From Atrina japonica (lineage: Eukaryota; Mollusca; Bivalvia; Pterioida; Pinnidae), in contig BROG01000344.1 of assembly GCA_030159075.1 (NCBI GenBank), positions 62,001 through 126,000 on the forward strand: a stretch of 64,000 bases of DNA. The letters are read 5' to 3'. The position numbers and the translations under genes are program-made. This document shows, one piece after another, positions 1 through 19,978 of the stretch. Every line of letters begins with the position of its first letter. Position 1 is the first letter of the stretch. The notes beneath the pieces are model-generated. The model was given only the letters and a program-made list of their open reading frames with translations. It was not told the DNA's origin and did not search any database.

Positions 1-192
1 AATATTCTAGTATACTGAGATAGAATTAGTCAACAGATGTTTCAGTTCTAGATATCAATAAATTCATAAACTTATTATCTATCGGTTTTGGTATTGATAA
101 AGATGGCACAATCAGATGCCAATGTATTTCACAATTTTTATTTGTAATAAAGACCCAGAGGAACTTCATTGGGCATTCAATGTACAAGAGAA

Positions 193-505
193 ATGCACCA
201 AAAACATATTTGTGTCGTTTTTATTGTATTGATGTTCTATTATTTTATATATACTGGAGCTGATGAAAATGGAAAATGTGGTTCCTTTTTATATTGTGAT
301 TGGGCAGGGTGGGGTAGTTGGGCAGACTGTTCAAATGACTGTGGGCGAGGAATAATGACCCGTCAGAAAAGAATATGTTGCCCACGGGAATACACAGTGT
401 ACAACATTAGCGAATGCGTGGTAAATTTCTGCAAATTCAGCATTGACAACTTAATCGAAAGAAAAGGATGTATTTCGTATTCAAAATGTGAAATATCTAC
501 CGCGG
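193..505 (+). CDS. First exon A: signal peptide plus TSP1 domain
   Basis: Encodes a secretory signal peptide (from ATG at 193, hydrophobic core about residues 5-20) followed by one TSP1-like repeat. Visible motifs are CDWAGWGSWADC (the WxxWxxWxxC Trp ladder, a C-mannosylation type signal), then CSNDCGRG, a CC doublet, and later spaced cysteines. The frame is open upstream to 169, but 193 is the first ATG in frame. The exon closes at 505 with a G|GTAAG donor in phase 1 and is 313 nt, the same length as the exon at 3322-3634. No private stalk or transmembrane exon is evident before 3322, so it may splice to the set at 7620-10883 or be a stranded duplicate. TSP1 domains bind glycans, matrix and other proteins outside the cell; the ligand here is unknown. 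Confidence 0.8.
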
Positions 506-551
506 GTAAGTCTGTTTCTATTGATACAACATCGTTTTATTGATTTATAAA

Positions 552-650
552 GGGAGCCTCCATGTGTGAGTGGTTGGAATATCGCGCTTTAAACAATGAT
601 GTCTCTCACCTCTGGTTAGCGTGGGTTCGAATCCCACTGGAACCTAATCT
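552..650 (+). repeat. tRNA-derived SINE head (family S1)
   Basis: The segment has an A-box-like stretch (TGTGTGAGTGGTTGGAAT) and a perfect B box (GGTTCGAATCC at 624-634) spaced as in a class II tRNA. It is followed by the ACTGGAACCTAA tail shared with the copy at 58702-58950. It begins 9 nt after the stop of the exon A reading frame. It is not a functional tRNA gene because the arms do not pair. Confidence 0.75.
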
Positions 651-730
651 GAATGGCGTAGTTGTAATCCGGGCAGTTCAATGTGGCGCATTATGTATAT
701 ATATATATATATATATTAGTAAATGCATGC

Positions 731-1125
731 AAAAAACTCCCCAAAAATTAACATTCACAAAAAACGAACAAAACAACATAAGGAGAGTATGGCACTCCAA
801 AATCATATTAATGAGTTAAACCTAGTTTTTCTTAGTTAAACCCAGTTTTTTTCCAGTTAAACCTTAAAAACTAGGTTTAACGGTCCTATAATAACATCAA
901 TGAGTATTTCGTGCAATAAACCTAGTTTTTTCTCAGTTAAACTCAGTTTTTCTCTCCAGTTAATTTAGGTAACGAGAAAAATTAGGTTTAAGTCGTAACC
1001 CGCATTAACTGGAGAAAAACTAAGTTTAACTGAAAAAACAATAGGTTTAACTGAAGGAAAACTAAGTTTATCCTTATGTTATTTTGTTCGTTTTTTGTGA
1101 ATGTTAATTTTTGGGGAGTTTTTGA
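731..1125. mobile_element. Foldback element with 50-bp inverted ends
   Basis: About 50 bp at 731-783 (AAAAACTCCCCAAAAATTAA...) recurs as its near-perfect reverse complement at 1074-1125. Between the ends are many about 20-bp subrepeats of AGTTAAACCTAGTTTTTCTC type in both orientations, so the whole unit can fold into one long hairpin. There is no coding capacity. A relative lies at 24443-25022. Confidence 0.75.
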
Positions 1126-1379
1126 CACATTTTACATCTATTACAGGGTCACAACAAACAGTTCATGTCTTCAGTATTACTCTACCGCATAGCATAAAAA
1201 TGTCAAAATCATATAAAACTGCTGTGTATTTTTATGAGATCAGTTGCAGTAATTCAATGGGAATATTTTATTTCACCTTCGTCAGAATCAATTTTCGTTC
1301 AGTGCAGTTTTGTTTAGATGATTTGCAGATTAAAGCAGGGAATTTGATAACGTCAATATTCCTACAATGGGTGATACAG

Positions 1380-3227
1380 TAAAACACATCAACCCGACTA
1401 TATAATACCAATGTGATATTTCGCTCAGATAGCACCATTTAAATTATAAACTCCTTAAAGCTTAGATATTCATTTTACAGTGGGTACTATTCGTCGGATT
1501 TGGTAACATTGTTTTATTATTTGGTTTTGTATGATACCACTTTCGTGGACGGAAATATACATTTATATCAAATTTTTGCTCAACTGATGAAGTCACAGAA
1601 ACGATCACCTTGATTATTTGTTTTTGTCTATTTTGTAAAACTGTAACTTAAGTATTGTTAATAATATTTGTGTCAAGTCGTATCTAGGATTTTCAAGTGA
1701 CATTTCGCTATCAGAATCTCTTCCATCTAAATATAACCACTCAGGATTTCACACCAAAGTAAACTTTATTTAAATATTTTCTTTGTATGTATTTTGACAA
1801 TTTAGAATTTCCTTGACTGGTAATGGTACCTTTTGGGAACGAAAATCGAGATTTTTACCGAATATCTTCAGTTCTCAGTTCAACCAATCGAATTACTTTG
1901 AAATTGTTTACCATAATGGGTTACCTTTAGATGTAATACAATCTTATAAGTTTTGGTGGAAAATACGAAATAAAAATGAATTAAGCCCATTTTAAGAACT
2001 TTATTTAAGAAGGTATTAAACAACTGACTCTCAAATTCAACTTTCTTAATTTTATTTCTATTAATACTTCATTTTGATCTCTATTGAAATGCAAAATGTA
2101 GAAAATATTTTTCTGCACAATTTTGAGAAAAATTGCTTTGAATATCCTCCATCGAGGCATATCAAGGGTTCTCTTGAAAAGTATAAACAGGCAATCTAAT
2201 GTCTTTTAACTGTTCTTTTTTATATAAATATAAATTCAATTTTCTCTCAAACATATTTTCATAATCCTTAATATATTATTATATAACATTATGAGTTTGA
2301 AAAGAATTTATCTACATTTATGTGTAATATGGTCACCAAAACTATTGTGACAGGTTAGTTACTTCGGGGTCGGTATTTTTCTGGCACGACTAAAATTTGA
2401 AAAATAGATAAGTATCATTCTTGACGTTGTAGATAGGGGTGCCACTACGATGATAACACCCGTCATTCTGGTAAATAAGTGTCATAATTGTAATTTATCA
2501 TTCGTCCAATGCCTGACACGGTACCTTAAGGCAAACTTTTCCATTATGACGTTACAATTATATAGTCTGTCAAAAACATGTGTTGTTATGATGTCACAGT
2601 TCAATGACGCCAGAAAGCACAATACACTTACGTCATTTTTAACGAACGCATTCCGAACGTCCAGTTTTATTCAGATAGTGTTTAATTCCTCCTAAAATAT
2701 CGTTATTGTGATGCAGGAGGACTTATAACCTGACAGTAGTAGCAGTTGTACTATTTACGCTGAGTTTGTGACGTTTCTTCCCTCCCGGCTTGTGTGTGTG
2801 ATTACAAGGTTGTAATGGAATTATCAATCGTACTTTTTGTTACACGTTTATGTATTAAAACAATCTGGAAAATATTGTTCATTCATGTGCATAGGGAGGT
2901 GTCTGACAATTGGTACCGTCTGCGGAAAGGTACTGTACCAGTAAGGTTCCCATATATCTTAGCATTGATGATAAAAATAATGAATTTAGACCAATTTATT
3001 AGTCAACAATCTCTGTATATCTTTCTTCCTCCTGTTATTGTATACGTAAATGTAGGCGTATGTGTTTGAGTTTGTAAACATGCAATCTTTACCAATTTCT
3101 TTCACTCTCTTCTTGAACGCTTTAATATCAAAGGTTGTAACAACCATACGTATAACATGATAAACATCAAATACAATATCCGAGATGACTGTTGTAAATC
3201 ATGGTAAAATAAACAGATGACATTGCT
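1380..3227 (+). other. Spacer between first exons A and B
   Basis: No convincing exon. A possible acceptor at 1147 (CATCTATTACAG) opens a phase 1 compatible frame but resembles neither a stalk nor a membrane exon. Bases about 1390-1720 resemble 11470-11720 and 33190-33480 in order and wording (for example TTGTATGATACCACTTT), indicating shared duplication. From 1990 to 3220 I see only unique AT-rich sequence. Confidence 0.5.
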
Positions 3228-3234
3228 TATATAG
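3228..3234 (+). promoter_or_regulatory. Putative TATA box of gene B
   Basis: TATATAG lies 88 nt before the gene B ATG, leaving room for a start site near 3260 and a short 5' leader. Given the AT-rich background this is suggestive only. Confidence 0.35.
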
Positions 3235-3321
3235 AAACTCAACACTAGATTATAACCTTATTAACTGGACACTGGTGTCCAACATATTCAACGACTGAGC
3301 ATTTTAAGCGATGGAGTTAAG

Positions 3322-10883
<7,562 letters not shown>

Positions 10884-13265
10884 CATGACAAAGTAAATAA
10901 TTTTATTGAATAATGTGACCTAGAATTGCCTTCTTGTTTTCCAGTTTTATTGTTATTAGTAGATACTAGATTTATATAGTAAATTGACAATTATTGCGAA
11001 AATTATAACAGCTTACGTTTGTAATTCATCTCCCAGTCACCATTTGGTGACTTTGATTAATTAATCATCAATTTTCTTGCCAAAAAGCAACAAGTCACTA
11101 CAAAGGTACTGAGCTGAGATACGGAAAAGACAAATACAATGGACAGAATGTAAACAAGTTGACTGGAGTGATTTGTATGTAGATAATACAACAATGTGCC
11201 AAATGAACTGACAAAATCCGTTGCTATGTCAACTATTGCAAACCACCTGCATGTTATTTGGATATCCATTAGCCTCACATGTACTGCCGACATTTATACA
11301 TATGGAATTTTGCTAATGTCATCATGGTTGTTTTCTAAGGTAGATATGCATCCTTTAATGAAGTCTCTAAAAAGTTATAATATTTTTGAATCATTTCATA
11401 TCGACAAATGGACACCCTTCACCTATTCTATTATTTCATGCAAAAGTAATATTTCGTACCGTTTAAATTTTCATCTCCTAAAAATATGAAATAGTCATTT
11501 TTTGCAGTTGGTACTCTTAAACGGATTTAGGGATATATATTTAGCTTATTTTTAGCCTTGTATGATACCACTTTATACTTCGAAATTTATACATCTATTT
11601 CGGGTTCAACGTATGAACTCTATCTGGTGAAGTCTTGTTGACAAATTGTTCGACTTGAGGATTTGTTTCACCCTCTTGTTTTTATACAAAACTATAGTTT
11701 TGGTAAAATGTTTATTATATTATTTAAAATTGCGATCCTGGTCAGGACCGGATCCGGAATGGATGTCTTTCTCTTTAAAATTCAATAATCTACCATTGTC
11801 CAGCATTGGATGGTTTGAATATCAATAACGAATCAGGGAGACGTTTAGATATATTACATGAATTTATTATTACATCTTTATGTAGCCTTTTGCCTTGCCT
11901 ATTTTTAATGAACTAACCTTTACGACATATCATGGTTTTGCTGATGATAATTAAAAGTATTGCAAAAGACTCATTGTTATTTTCCTTTTTGAGGAAATAG
12001 CCGAAGCTATTCTGTTTAATAGCTACTCAGAAAAAAATATTTCATTCATGCTTGGAAACTATTATGAAGTAAAAATGAAGAAGTACCAATGTATAATCGA
12101 AATTTCAACTTCATTCGAATACGACAAATTAGATTTACAAATAGTCTCAACATAAAGAATAAAAAACACAAAAAAGAAAGGATGAACCATTGTAACAAGG
12201 AACCTGAAACGGATTTCAATGTATATATGTCATATTCATATATATATAAACTGATATATAATGATCCTCTTACGTACGGACACAACAAAACCAGGTGTTC
12301 TTTATACACAGGCGGTCGCTAAAGCAAGTTTCACTGTATTTATACAAGGATAATCACTCTGTGGAATTCACGTCAGATTTGTAGAAAAAATGGTGAAACT
12401 CTCTCGGACGCACAACTCTAAAATGTGTGCCAACGGGTAGGCTGTCATCTCTGTCATGATTTAATTTTCACTCGTTGCGTTTGTAAACATGCGCTATTTT
12501 ACATTGGTAGACCTGTAGTTAGTCATTGTTTAGAGTATGTAAATAAAAATAAAAACTGCCAATAAATGCATCACTATTATGCCTGGAATTAGTTAATATA
12601 ACGTTTTAGGTAGCAAGTTCAAAGGAAAGGGTCTTTGGCGCAATCGAGGAAATACAAAACATGTAATCAAGTGTACTTAAAAAGTCTAAATACGTCAATT
12701 TCCTGAGACAGATATGCATTTGATAATTTTAGGGAATGATATGAAAAACTTTAGGTAATGTTTAAAAGTAACCAGATCAGAGGTGTTCAGTATTCGGAAG
12801 GTATAAAAAGGCAAATCTGTGAGTTTTATCTTATCGGAGCTGTAAGCTCAAATGATGACCTGTCATGCTCCTTAAACAACCTGTTCATGAATAATAATAA
12901 TTTTTGTTTCATTGCAAATAATTACGAGAGTTTTTAAATAATACTTGCCAAACCTGAAGACTCAACAGTATCACTTAAAGCTGTCATCTCAACATTTAAA
13001 CCAATTTAATCAAATAAAAAAATAATAATATCGTTTTTGAAACATCCCCGGTGTTTTACTTCCATCGGTCGCCATATTTGTTCACTTTTTTTAATTGAAA
13101 CAAGCCCCCACAACCGATATAAAAGGCGAGTTTGCAAAATCAGTCGTCATTGTCTAACTACAGCCGCATAGAACAAACGTGTGAAGTAATGAAGTTTTAG
13201 CTGGCTAATATACAGTTCACAAGCATGTAATTAATTAGTTTAAACACGAGAATATTAAACATAAT
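10884..13265 (+). other. Region downstream of gene B
   Basis: Contains the gene B 3' UTR, of unknown extent. About 11470-11760 resembles 1390-1720 and 33190-33480. About 12270-12340 (GACACAACAAAACCAGG...GGCGGTCGCTAAAGCA) recurs at about 39460-39615. No gene was found. Confidence 0.4.
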
Positions 13266-13519
13266 TCCAAATTCCCCATGAGAAAATCGTAAAATTATAA
13301 ACAAACAATATATATATATATATATATATATACTGAAACCAACACCACTATATATACAATGTGTGTCGGATCTATACAAATAGATGCGCACCAAGAAACT
13401 AATCATATAAAGCACTGAAATGACTGAAGACACGGACGTCCTGACTCTTACTCAGGACGAAATTAAATAAATAACAAACACATAAAAACACCAACGCAAA
13501 CACACACAACCACACACAA

Positions 13520-13550
<31 letters not shown>
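13266..13550. repeat. Interspersed repeat with (TA)n and (CA)n
   Basis: A copy of the TATAAAGCACTGAAATGACT family at about 13330-13460, with (TA)n before it at 13310-13331 and (CA)n after it at about 13500-13550. Confidence 0.6.
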
Positions 13551-13553
<3 letters not shown>

Positions 13554-14573
13554 GATGGATTTGCTACATGCTGTATTGATTTCATTGTTGTCTGATTAAA
13601 TATCCTGGCCAAATATCTTTATAGCCATTATTTCATGATAATTAAAAAATTGTTTATTTACTTATTCACATGGTGCATGAAAAACAAGAATATGTATTGA
13701 AGTATTTTAGAAGAATGATAATTTTTACAATCATTACCAAACATTTTACTTTGATTTACACATTTGGGAATTAAGTCCGGGTTGAACACATTGTTCACTA
13801 ACACATAGGAGTGGCGCTTGTATTGTTTATCGCAACACTGAATAAATAGTAGCAATAGATTTGAAACTAAATAGGTGAAATTTGAAGATGCAAAAGTACA
13901 CGTTGAATACAGAATCGTGATATCTATTTACTGGACAATACATTTCTTTTATAATCAATAAATCCTAAAACAAAACAAGAATAAGTGTTTTATGTTTTCT
14001 TTTTTAGAAGTTTCCGTACGTTTATTTACATTCATATTATGTTTTAACATTTCTCTGCAGATATATAAATATGATAAAATTGGAAAAACTCGAAGATACG
14101 CGACATATCATACACATGTATTGATATCTCTCCATTAAGTATTGACCTCAGAGACTAATTTCCTGTTCCGACTAGATCTATAACAGATCCTTAAAAATCT
14201 GTGAAATGTGAGACCAAGCGAACAGTTAATCAAATATACATTTCTAAAGACCGCACCCAAAGCATTTTTAACAATGTATGGATTGACCGGCTAATGCATT
14301 GTGTCGATTTGTCGACGTTGTATTTTACATTGTGCAACAGTACTAGGTTCGCTTGCTGAGTATTTATGCATTACCAATTCATAAAAGACGAAAGCATGAA
14401 ATATTATAACCCATATGGTAGATTTCTTATACGAATAATTTTGGTTTTATCAGTTGTATATGATTACTATATATACAATGTAGTTTCAACATGGTCAAAC
14501 AGTCAGAAAACGAGTTACCCGAAATATACAATCCAAATCCGAGCCTCAAATTGGAAATTAAGTTATGTACAAA

Positions 14574-14690
14574 ATTAATCATGGAACCTGTGTCTCTAGT
14601 TAGCGCAGGTTCGAGTTCCACCAGAACCTAAGCTAATTTTGTTAAGCACTTTCCATGTTTATCCGGAGAAAGCCGGTGGTGACTTCCAGA
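14574..14690 (+). repeat. SINE fragment (family S1)
   Basis: Carries the B box (GGTTCGAGTTCC) and the following ACCAGAACCTAAGCTAATTTTG...GGTGGTGACTTCC tail of family S1. The A-box half is lost. Confidence 0.65.
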
Positions 14691-14929
14691 GTACAGCTTA
14701 ATTGGAATCGTTCTCAATTCAAAATCAAATTCTAAAGTACGGCTACCAGGTTAAATACTTTAGTTCTGTCTCTAATACAGCACATACATGGTAACGAAAC
14801 CAAACTCCATTAAGAGACATTATTTAATTATAAGTCCATTCCAAGTTTTCTTAAATTCAGGATACTTATCTTGCCCAACACCACTCTGATTCTATACATA
14901 AATACACTGAAGTTGATATAAAAACATGC

Positions 14930-15770
14930 TGGACAACATATTTGTAATGTTCGGAGACGTAGTCTTTCAACAAACTGTCGGCATTCCCATGGGAACCAAT
15001 TGTGACCCTTAATTGGCTGACCTGTTCTTATACTCATACGAAGCAGATTTCATTCAGAAACTGCTGAATCAAAAGAAGAAAAAGTTAGCGATGTCCTTTA
15101 ATTTGACATTTAGATATATCGACAACGTTTTGTCAATTAATAATGGCAGTTTTCATACCTATGTCAATGTGATATATCCCATCGAACTAGAAATTAAAGA
15201 TACAACAGAATCAAGCACACACGATTCATACTTAGACATTTTACTTGATATAAACATAGACGGGAAATTAGCATCTACGCTATATAAATTTTCCACATTT
15301 AAGTAGTATTATCCCTCAGTCACCCGCATATGGAGTTTATATTTCACAAATGATCCGATATGCCAAGGCGTTTACAACATATGAAAATTTAATATACAGA
15401 GGTAAACTACTCACTGACAAATTATTGACACAAACGTCCCGAAAATTTTACGGTCGGTGTGGTGGTCTTGTTTGCGATTTCTCTGCTTCACTAAGTGAAA
15501 TGTTGAGTTGCCTTTTCGTTGGTGGTTGTTGAAACGTCTGTACCAATTGCAACGAGGATTCACTTCACACTTATTTCATTGGACTTGACTGTGGATTCAA
15601 GACGGGTGTGCCAGTCGACAGGGGATGCTTACTCCTTCAGGTCACCTGATCCCACCTCTTGGTTTCCAGAGGTCCGTGTTTGTCCTTTTTTATATCTGAT
15701 TTGTATGTATGCCCCGGACATTCTATTGATTTATACTTTGGTATTTGAGACTTTTTTATAACCATCTTCC
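14930..15770 (+). pseudogene. Degenerate reverse transcriptase fragment and tail (Penelope-like or related)
   Basis: Translated pieces include a GIPMGTNC motif (15001 area), LADLFLYSYEADF, a catalytic-box relative read as YIDN where the second Asp is replaced, and SYLDILLDI. These are thumb and palm features of a widespread metazoan retroelement RT. Stops and frameshifts break the frame. The 3' tail (about 15470-15770) recurs many times in this window. It is inactive. The assignment to Penelope-like elements is tentative because no GIY-YIG domain is present in this copy. Confidence 0.65.
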
Positions 15771-16784
15771 TTCTCAGAAAAAGACACAAAACGAAAAAAA
15801 ATACACAAGTAATTTTTGGATATCAAATGCAACATAAATGTTCCATATTTTTCCTTGTATGTTAGTGATCTTTTTACTGTTTCATACTCTGTCTCCGGGC
15901 AATGAACAGAGAAAAGAAATTTGGAATGACCCAAGTTGTTTGGTAAAAGGACACTAGTGCTAAAAGTGTATTACAATATTTTCCTTCTAATTTATCATTA
16001 ATAGATTAAACAATTTCTACTCATTCTAAGTAATTTTGTGTAAGTATATACATATATTCACTGTCCATTCTTTATAAACGTAAGATTTAATCTAGACTGT
16101 TGGTGTCGTGCTTCAGAACGCATCAATAGGTAACTGCTTGGTGATAGGAGGACCTTTTGGCATTTACTTATCAAACACGGATTTCGCACTTGAATATGAC
16201 CGTCAACAGATAATGTATATTAATTTACACTGTACAGATATTGACTTTAGGATACAAAATATCAGAGCACAAAGAATATGACAGTTTAATGTGATGAAAT
16301 CCTTTAGTTTGAACACATCTGAAGTTGAACATAACCAAACAAAGAAACAAACATATTCGGTTGGGGATTTTATGCTTGTAATCACTGACTTTGCTGTCCT
16401 ATTTAAACAATACTCGGGCTTCTACAAAGGAATTGTCAAGTTTATTTCCCATGTCCGTTATTCTACCCAGATTATCAGACTTTTGTTTGTGGACTAACTT
16501 TCGTCCTGGGGGACATACAGTACAATGTTAAAGAATGGCACGTCCTTATTATTGTTATTGATTAACCCACGTGCTGAAATATTTATTTGTCTAAGGCATA
16601 TTTTGGGTCTTGTGTACGGCGTTTCCTGTGTTTTAATAACTAGGCCATCTATGCATTCACACATTCATTTTTGTTTCAGTGTGTAGGTGTCTTGATTTTT
16701 CTATAAATTATGCTTGATATATGAATTGTTTTTTTACATCGTTATCCAAGGTCTATGTTTAATATTGTAGTGACATTTGTGCTT

Positions 16785-16788
<4 letters not shown>
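15771..16788 (+). other. Unannotated spacer
   Basis: AT-rich sequence without convincing exons or repeats. Confidence 0.4.

Positions 16789-16878
<90 letters not shown>
16789..16878. repeat. (TA)n microsatellite
   Basis: About 45 perfect TA units. Confidence 0.97.
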
Positions 16879-16880
<2 letters not shown>

Positions 16881-17223
16881 ATAATCTCAGGTATCTGTTT
16901 TGGAGAAAACTCATTCACTTGTTCTGTAAGCAAACAGAGAAATGTAAAAAAAAAATAGGGAATAAAAAAAAGTTACCTTCACAGGTAGATCCAAATTTAA
17001 CCACAGATAATGTTAACCTCGTATGTATCTTGATTCATTACATTTACATTGTAGAGACGAAATGTGCTAAGGTGTGTCATTTATAAACGTTATCGGCCAA
17101 CATACTGTCACTTAAATGTTAATTTTACTCTATTAATCGTATCAATCTGCACTTTGGTAATATTGACTTCAAGATCAGTTTCAATGGCAAGATTTAATGC
17201 TAATCGTGTAATAGGTCATAAAT

Positions 17224-17478
17224 GTTTGTTTATTGTTGTTTAATGCCCCACTGAAGAATCTTTCAATCATATGGTTTCAGGGTCTTCAAATTTTGACATG
17301 TACCCGGTACTTGCGGTCATTTAGCAGTGATGGTTCTTTAACGTGCTGACAACTACTGTGGCACTGGACCTCGGTTTTTACTGTCTCATCAGAAGGACAG
17401 GAAGCCGACTAGCCACCGGCTGAACACAAACTCACAATCAAGAGTCGAGCGCGCTACCGACTGAGCCAGACCGGCTCA
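17224..17478 (-). repeat. tRNA-derived SINE, full length (family S2)
   Basis: On the - strand it begins with a tRNA-like head, CTGGCTCAGTCGGTAGCGCG (A box), with a degenerate B box about 30 nt on. The body contains CACTTACTGC/ACGTTAAAGAACC-type words and it ends in GGGGCATTAAACAACAAT. Copies occur at 56005-57357 (split), 62300-62560 and 51505-51600. The style matches bivalve SINEs of the RUDI type, but I could not compare to a reference. Confidence 0.75.
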
Positions 17479-17556
17479 GATCATACATCAAAGTGGGCAT
17501 GTAAAGGCTTTCCAAACATATTTATTGAAAGATTCAAACAGGACCATGATGGTAAA

Positions 17557-17558
<2 letters not shown>

Positions 17559-17624
<66 letters not shown>
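17559..17624. repeat. (TA)n-(GA)n compound microsatellite
   Basis: TA run at 17559-17579, then GA run to 17624. Confidence 0.95.
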
Positions 17625-17628
<4 letters not shown>

Positions 17629-18229
17629 GAGTGGAATAAATAACTAACCTTACATTTAAATATGCCATTATTTGCTCTCCTTTATTATATTGAAAAGAAT
17701 TGTAGAAACATTTCATTCAGAGGCCAATTTGCTTTTTATCAATAAACTGATTTATTTAACTTGTACATATTTTATCCGTGAAATCTACCTGGCAGTGGAA
17801 TTGCAAATAAGTGTTCACAATAGATATAGTATCGAAATTATGTCAAATTTACGTCAAACAATTTCACTTCTACTGTAACAGTCTTATTTTCTTCAATATA
17901 TGACATGATGTTTTGGAATAGTATATACATATATATATATTGTCTATCGACCCTTGTATTTTTCATAACGTTATGTAAATATTGTATTGTATACATATAT
18001 TTTGTTCATTCCCGTTCTATCACAATATGTCCAAATCTTACCACTGCGGGAGATAATCCTTTCCGCTGACATCTATAAATTGTTATCTAGATAGATGACT
18101 GGGTTTAGAAATTTTAATATAATTCTTACTGTTGTTTATTAACGCGAAGTTTCAATATCCAATAATCAAATACTCCTGTTATTTCAATAATACAATGTAA
18201 GTTTTGAACTTTAAAAGTACATAGTGATA
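17625..18229 (+). other. Unannotated spacer
   Basis: No gene or repeat recognised. Confidence 0.4.
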
Positions 18230-18660
18230 AAAACGACACGATACATAATATAAATATTATAAACATACTACCAAAGTTATAATGCTCAAGACAATCGTTT
18301 GTATCAATAAGAATTCATCAGTTGAGCTCCAATTTAAATTGTATATGTATTTTCTAAAGAGAAAGTGGAATCATAAAAGGTCAAATAATAAATCTAAAAA
18401 TATAGCCGAAATCCGTCTAAGAATAACCACTGTGAAAAGATGACTGTCTTAGTTTTAGAAAGATTTGGAATTTAAATGGTGTTATCAGTGCCAAATATTA
18501 CTTTATTATATGATTATCAGCTGGTACCGAAATACCAGGTACTAGGTTTATGTATACCCTCGGGGACTCAAACGGTCCACCAGCAGTGGCAACGACCCAG
18601 TGGTTATAAATATTATAAACATAATACCAAAGTTATAATGTTCAAGACGATCGTTTCGGT
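18230..18660 (+). repeat. Dispersed repeat, relative of the 46060-46760 tandem
   Basis: Shares long runs with 46080-46460 and 46460-46755, including ATTCATCAGTTGAGCTCCAA, GGTCAAATAATAAATCTAAA, CAGCTGGTACCGAAATACCA and CCCTCGGGGACTCAAACGG. The unit starts and ends with TAAATATTATAAACATA, which implies a tandem origin of about 370 bp. The class is unknown. Confidence 0.7.
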
Positions 18661-18795
18661 CAATATGATATAAAGATTACTGGATAAACAGAAAAAAAAA
18701 ACAATGAATACAGATTATCACTAAATACAAAATAACACTAAATAAACAGTAACTAAGTATGATAGATACCAAACGCATTAATTCTTGGCAAGATA

Positions 18796-19978
18796 TATAC
18801 AGATTATGTATACATAGCCAGAGTTTGTATGAGATACCAATCAGGGTAGTGTATATCTTCCAGAGTTTGTATGAGATACCAATCAGGGTAGTGTATATCT
18901 TCCAGAGTTTGTATGAGATACCAATCAGGGTAGTGTATTATCTTCCAGAGTTTGTATGAGATACCAATCAGGGTAGTGTATATCTTCCAGAGTTTGAATG
19001 AGATACCAATCAGGGTAGTGTATATCTTCCAGAGTTTGTATGAGATACCAATCAGGGTAGTCTTCCAGAGTTTGTATGAGATACCAGAGTCATGGGTAGT
19101 CAGGGTATTATCTTCCACAGTTTGTATGAGATACCAATCAGGGTAGTGTATATTCTTTTGTATGAGATACCAATCAGGGTAGTGTATTATCTTCCAGAGT
19201 TTGTATGAGATACCAATCAGGGTAGTGTATTATCTTCCAGAGTTTGTATGAGAGTGTATATTTCTTCTACAATCAGGGTAGGGTAGTGTATATCTTCCAC
19301 AGTTTGTATGAGATACCAATGAGATACTTCCAATCAGGGTAGTGTATATGTATGAGATCTTCCTTCCAGAGTTTGTATGAGATACCAATCAGAGTATTAT
19401 CTTCCAATCAGTATGAGATACCAATCAGGGTAGTGTATTATCTGTCCAATCAGTTGTATATAGTTTGTATGAGATACCAATCAGGGTAGTGTATATCTTC
19501 CACAGTCTTCCAGAGGGGTGTATTATCTTCCAGAGTTTGTATGAGATACCAATCAGGGTAGTGTATATCTTCCACAGTTTGTATGAGATACCAATCAGGG
19601 TAGTGTATTATCTTCCACAGTTTGTATGAGATACCAATCAGGGTAGTGTATATCTTCTACAGTTTGTATGAGATACCAATCAAGGTAGTGTATATCTTCT
19701 ACAGTTTGTATGAGATACCAATCAGGGTAGTGTATATCTTCCACAGTTTGTATGAGATACCAATCAGGGTAGTGTATATCTTCCACAGTTTGTATGAGAT
19801 ACCAATCAGGGTAGTGTATATCTTCCAGAGTTTGTATGAGATACCAATCAGGGTAGTGTATATCTTCCACAGTTTGTATAGATACTTCAGGGCAGAGTTT
19901 GTATGAGATACCAATCAGGGTAGTGTATATCTTTCAGAGTTTGTATGAGATACCAATCAGGGTAGTGTATATCTTCCA
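18796..19978. repeat. 42-bp minisatellite
   Basis: About 25 copies of a 42-bp unit built around TATGAGATACCAATCAGGGT and AGTGTATATCTTCCAGAGTT. Copies in the middle (about 19240-19500) are rearranged and truncated. As 42 is a multiple of three, both strands stay open over long stretches, giving false ORFs. Confidence 0.95.

Noticed and set aside
552..650. tRNA gene (also at 17400-17478, 57290-57357 and 58702-58790)
   Set aside because: A and B boxes are present but acceptor and anticodon arms do not pair, and the shared tails mark SINEs.
1101..1382. Possible second exon for first exon A (acceptor at 1147)
   Set aside because: Phase fits, but the encoded stretch is neither Thr-rich nor a membrane helix and starts next to a foldback element end.
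2450..2695. Possible membrane exon remnant (TPVIL wording)
   Set aside because: Only a few residues resemble LPVILG; no acceptor, no hydrophobic run of adequate length, no basic stop-transfer.
18759..19914. Repeat-protein-like frames on both strands
   Set aside because: Produced by the 42-bp minisatellite; truncated copies break the frames and there is no gene context.
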